A stretch of DNA of 64,000 bases. It comes from Betaproteobacteria bacterium (GTDB lineage: Bacteria; Pseudomonadota; Gammaproteobacteria; Burkholderiales; SG8-41). Below the pieces are notes generated by a model that saw only the letters and a program-made list of their open reading frames with translations, did no database searches and was not told the DNA's origin. Positions 61,588-64,000 of the stretch are shown piece by piece. A program made the position numbers and the translations under genes. The stretch covers positions 45,776 through 109,775 of the forward strand of contig JAQGMI010000055.1 in assembly GCA_028292435.1 (NCBI GenBank), read 5' to 3'. Each line of letters begins with the position of its first letter. Within the stretch, counting starts at the first letter, position 1.

Positions 61588-62552
61588 CACTGTTCGGGCC
61601 TCGCACCTGACAGTTTCACAATCTGCGCATACTTGTCGATTTCGCGCGCAAAGAAAGCCGCGAATTCCGCCGGTGAACTCGCAACCGGTTCGGCGCCCTC
61701 GCTCACCATGAACTGCTTCGATTCCGGATGCTGCAGGCCTTTGACGACCTCGGTGTAGATTCGATTGATGATGGCCGGCGACGTTCCGGCGGGCGCGAAC
61801 AATGAAAACCAGTTGTCGATGTCGAAACCCGCGTACGTGGAGTCGAGCGTCGGGACGTCGGGCAGTACGGACGATTTGCGCTTCGTCGTCACGGCGAGCG
61901 CCCGCAACTTGCCCGCGCGCAGGTGCGGCTGCACGCTGATCACCGCGGGAAATCCGATTTCCACTTCGCCCGACAAAAGCGACGTCATCAGCGCGCCGGC
62001 ACCTTTATACGGGATATGGGTGAGCGACATGCCCGCCATCTGCTTGAACATTTCCATCGCAAGGTGGCTCGTCGTACCGGTGCCGTTCGAGCCGAAATTG
62101 AGTCCGCCGCTGGTTTTCTTCGCGAGCGCGACGAATTCCTTCACGCTGCGCGCAGGCACCGAGGGATGCACCGTGACAACCAGCGGTGCGGATGCAACCT
62201 GCGTGATCGGTATGAAGTCCTTGCGCGAATCGAACGGCAGTTTCGAATACAGCGAAACATTGACGGCGACCGAGGCCGTCGACATCATCAGCGTGTAACC
62301 GTCGGGCGCGCTTTTGGCGACGATTTCCGCGCCGAGAATGCCCCCGGCACCCGGCCGGTTATCGACGGTCGCGACCTGACCGAACGCTTCATAGAAACGC
62401 TTGCTCAAAAGCCGTGCGAGCAAATCGGTGCCGCCACCCGGACTAAACGGCAGCACGATACGGATCGGCTTCGCGGGATAATCCTGCGCGCATGCGGGCG
62501 CGCAGGCGAGCAGCGCAAGCATCGCTGTGGCGACCGGCAATCTGTCCATCAT
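61587..62552 (-). CDS. TTT substrate-binding protein (Bug family)
   Basis: This 321-residue protein begins with two Met codons, the first at 62552 with GAGGGG upstream. The signal peptide ends APACAQD. The loops are LPFSPGGGTD, VDNRPGAGG, DGYTLMMST, HIPYKGAG and DVPTLDSTYAG (the usual AEAG missing). It is the first of two Bug genes in tandem with overlapping stop and start. Confidence 0.93.
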   Translation of the reverse strand: MMDRLPVATAMLALLACAPACAQDYPAKPIRIVLPFSPGGGTDLLARLLSKRFYEAFGQVATVDNRPGAGGILGAEIVAKSAPDGYTLMMSTASVAVNVSLYSKLPFDSRKDFIPITQVASAPLVVTVHPSVPARSVKEFVALAKKTSGGLNFGSNGTGTTSHLAMEMFKQMAGMSLTHIPYKGAGALMTSLLSGEVEIGFPAVISVQPHLRAGKLRALAVTTKRKSSVLPDVPTLDSTYAGFDIDNWFSLFAPAGTSPAIINRIYTEVVKGLQHPESKQFMVSEGAEPVASSPAEFAAFFAREIDKYAQIVKLSGARPEQ

Positions 62553-62751
62553 TTGTATTTCCCCTCGCATGCGGGCCGGTACTTGCCGGCAGTTTGCGCC
62601 GAAGCTTCGCGCACCCGCGGCACCGCGTCAAGCGTGGTCCATCGGCCACGGTCTTTACAATCAGCGCTGCTCGCCGTATGTTCTCAGCTGTTTATAAGAA
62701 TCGCCTTCTCGCGCGTCCGCGCACACTCAAACACGAATCGAGGAAACACGA

Positions 62752-63951
62752 ATGGCAACAAATAATAAAGCTGAAATGCTCGCAAAGCTGCCCGTGCGGG
62801 CGGACGAGGACCCGTTCGTCGTTGCGATCGGCGGCTTCTATCGGCGCTGGTTCAATCTGGTCGACGACTTGCAGCCGATGCTCGACACGGTTGCAACGCT
62901 CAAAGGCACTGAAGACGAAGACTGGGTACCGGCGTGGAGCACCGTCGCCGCGCGCTATGAGCAGGACGCCGAATCTGCGCTAAAGCGCGGCGACAAGGAC
63001 GCCGCGCGCAATGGATTTATCCAGGCCAAGACTTATTACAGCCTCGCGCGTTTTCCGGCGCCCTATCATTCCGGCTCGCCGATCTGCCCGCCGACCATGA
63101 GCAAGATCAAGGAAGAGTCGTACAACAAATACCTCGACTGCTTCCGCCGCGCGACCGAGTTGCGCGAAGGCTCGCATGAAGTCATCCGCGTTGCGCGCGA
63201 CGACAAGGAAGCGGTTGGCTTCCTGCGCGTGCCGGCCAACGCTTCGGCGACGAACAAGGTGCCGGCAATCCTCGTGATGTGCGGCGGCGACATGTACAAG
63301 GAAGACCGCGAGAAGTACGCCGATGGCGCGATGAAGGAAGGCATGGCCGCACTCGTCGTCGATGCCCCGGGGACCGGACAAACGTCATTCGCGCATGCGC
63401 CCGAATCGGTCGTCGCATGGCAATCTGCGCTCGACGCATTGCAAAAGCGTCCGGAGATCGATGGCAATCGGCTCGGCGCATTTGGCGTGAGCCGCGGCGG
63501 CTTGTGGGTCATGCGCCTGGCCGCGGTCGATAATCGCATCAAGGGACTGATCTCCTGCGCGCCCGGCGGCGTCGGTTACTGGGGATCTGCCGAAGAGCGC
63601 GCCGAATGGCGCAAGGCGGCTGAAGAACGCGCGCGTACGAACTGGTTCGGCCCCCGCGGTACCAAGCCCCCGAAATATACGATCAGCGAAGAAGAGCAGC
63701 GTAAGGAATTTCTGCGCTGGTCGCTGAAAGACAACGGACTCCTCGAAAAACTGACGATGCCGATGTACATGGTCAACGGCAAGATCGATCACCTGACGCC
63801 GATCGGCAATCTTTATCTCGCACTCGAAAGCGGTCCACCCGCCGGACGAGTCGCCCGCGTGTATCCGGACGACGGCCACATCGCGGCGAAGAACGAACGC
63901 GAATGGGGACCGGCGGCGTGGCAGTGGCTGCGTGAGCAGCTGACCAAATAG
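62752..63951 (+). CDS. Alpha/beta hydrolase (FrsA/dienelactone-hydrolase-like esterase)
   Basis: This 399-residue protein has a helical N-terminal region of about 150 residues and a C-terminal hydrolase domain. The nucleophile is Ser247 in FGVSRGG (GxSxG type), with the oxyanion segment in VMCGGDMYKEDR. The acid is probably the Asp in VNGKIDHLTP, and the His is in DDGHIAAKNE. It resembles the FrsA/DUF1100 branch, esterases or C-C hydrolases acting on small acyl substrates. The start ATG has CGAGGAAAC upstream. A hairpin follows the stop. Confidence 0.88.
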   Translation: MATNNKAEMLAKLPVRADEDPFVVAIGGFYRRWFNLVDDLQPMLDTVATLKGTEDEDWVPAWSTVAARYEQDAESALKRGDKDAARNGFIQAKTYYSLARFPAPYHSGSPICPPTMSKIKEESYNKYLDCFRRATELREGSHEVIRVARDDKEAVGFLRVPANASATNKVPAILVMCGGDMYKEDREKYADGAMKEGMAALVVDAPGTGQTSFAHAPESVVAWQSALDALQKRPEIDGNRLGAFGVSRGGLWVMRLAAVDNRIKGLISCAPGGVGYWGSAEERAEWRKAAEERARTNWFGPRGTKPPKYTISEEEQRKEFLRWSLKDNGLLEKLTMPMYMVNGKIDHLTPIGNLYLALESGPPAGRVARVYPDDGHIAAKNEREWGPAAWQWLREQLTK

Positions 63952-63970
63952 TATTCAGGTGAAAAAAAAT

Positions 63971-63998
63971 CGGGCAAACGAAAAAAATAGTTTGCCCG
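63971..63998. terminator. Terminator hairpin after the alpha/beta hydrolase gene (cut by the window end)
   Basis: CGGGCAAAC (63971-63979) pairs with GTTTGCCCG (63990-63998) around a 10-base A-rich loop. It is 19 bases after the stop at 63951 and is preceded by eight As, so it may act in both directions. The T-run on the + strand, if present, would lie beyond the window. Confidence 0.6.
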
Positions 63999-64000
63999 GT

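Overview
The window looks like chromosomal DNA of a betaproteobacterium, most likely Burkholderiales. It is GC-rich and densely coded. It carries an extreme number of tripartite-tricarboxylate-transporter (TTT) substrate-binding proteins of the Bug/TctC family, a hallmark of Bordetella, Cupriavidus, Polaromonas and their relatives. I count 18 apparently intact Bug genes plus one C-terminal Bug remnant in 64 kb, on both strands. I see no TctA or TctB membrane partner, no ABC permease or ATPase, and no recognisable transcription regulator. I see no rRNA, tRNA, CRISPR array, insertion sequence or phage gene, and no gene-free stretch longer than 300 bases.

Layout. 1-4 kb: the end of an MmgE/PrpD-type gene, a PRISE-like SDR reductase, a small membrane protein, then a Bug gene joined to a DadA-like flavin oxidoreductase. 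4-11 kb: a DUF4124-like protein, a PRC-barrel protein, an MFS transporter, an enoyl-CoA hydratase, a lipocalin-like protein, an exported metalloprotease-like protein and two TauD/TfdA dioxygenases. 11-19 kb: five Bug genes, a D-2-hydroxyacid dehydrogenase, several small exported or membrane proteins and a YajD-type HNH protein. 19-23 kb: a BrkB/YihY membrane protein, an ankyrin protein, a short TonB-like protein, a DUF547 protein and a glutathione S-transferase. 23-34 kb: a catabolic block with Bug genes, a Bug remnant, an enolase-superfamily enzyme, DUF4387 and AtuA-family genes, a SsuA-like binding protein, a duplicated alpha/beta-barrel protein, two Tat-exported amidohydrolases and an exported amidase. 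34-39 kb: a rhomboid-TPR protein whose reading frame is broken, a dihaem cytochrome c, an unusual SDR and a YedK-type SRAP protein. 39-51 kb: six Bug genes with two tandem carboxymuconolactone-decarboxylase paralogues, an OB-fold protein, a second barrel protein, an aminotransferase and an atypical crotonase. 51-64 kb: a ThDP enzyme, an EcsC-like protein, an outer-membrane beta-barrel-like protein, a D-aminoacylase, an NHL-repeat protein, a third TauD enzyme, four more Bug genes and an alpha/beta hydrolase.

How it may work together (inference). The repeating unit is a Bug gene next to one or two enzymes, often with overlapping or abutting codons. This suggests many small modules for capturing and using organic acids. 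The Bug proteins would have to share TTT membrane components encoded elsewhere, or act as sensors. Several hydrolases carry Sec or Tat signals, so part of the chemistry may happen in the periplasm before capture.

Most promising leads: the 23-34 kb block; the Bug expansion with its remnant; the crotonase at 48967-49740 that lacks both hydratase glutamates but has 6-oxocamphor-hydrolase-like histidines; the SDR at 37685-38425 with Lys in place of the catalytic Tyr; and the broken rhomboid-TPR gene.
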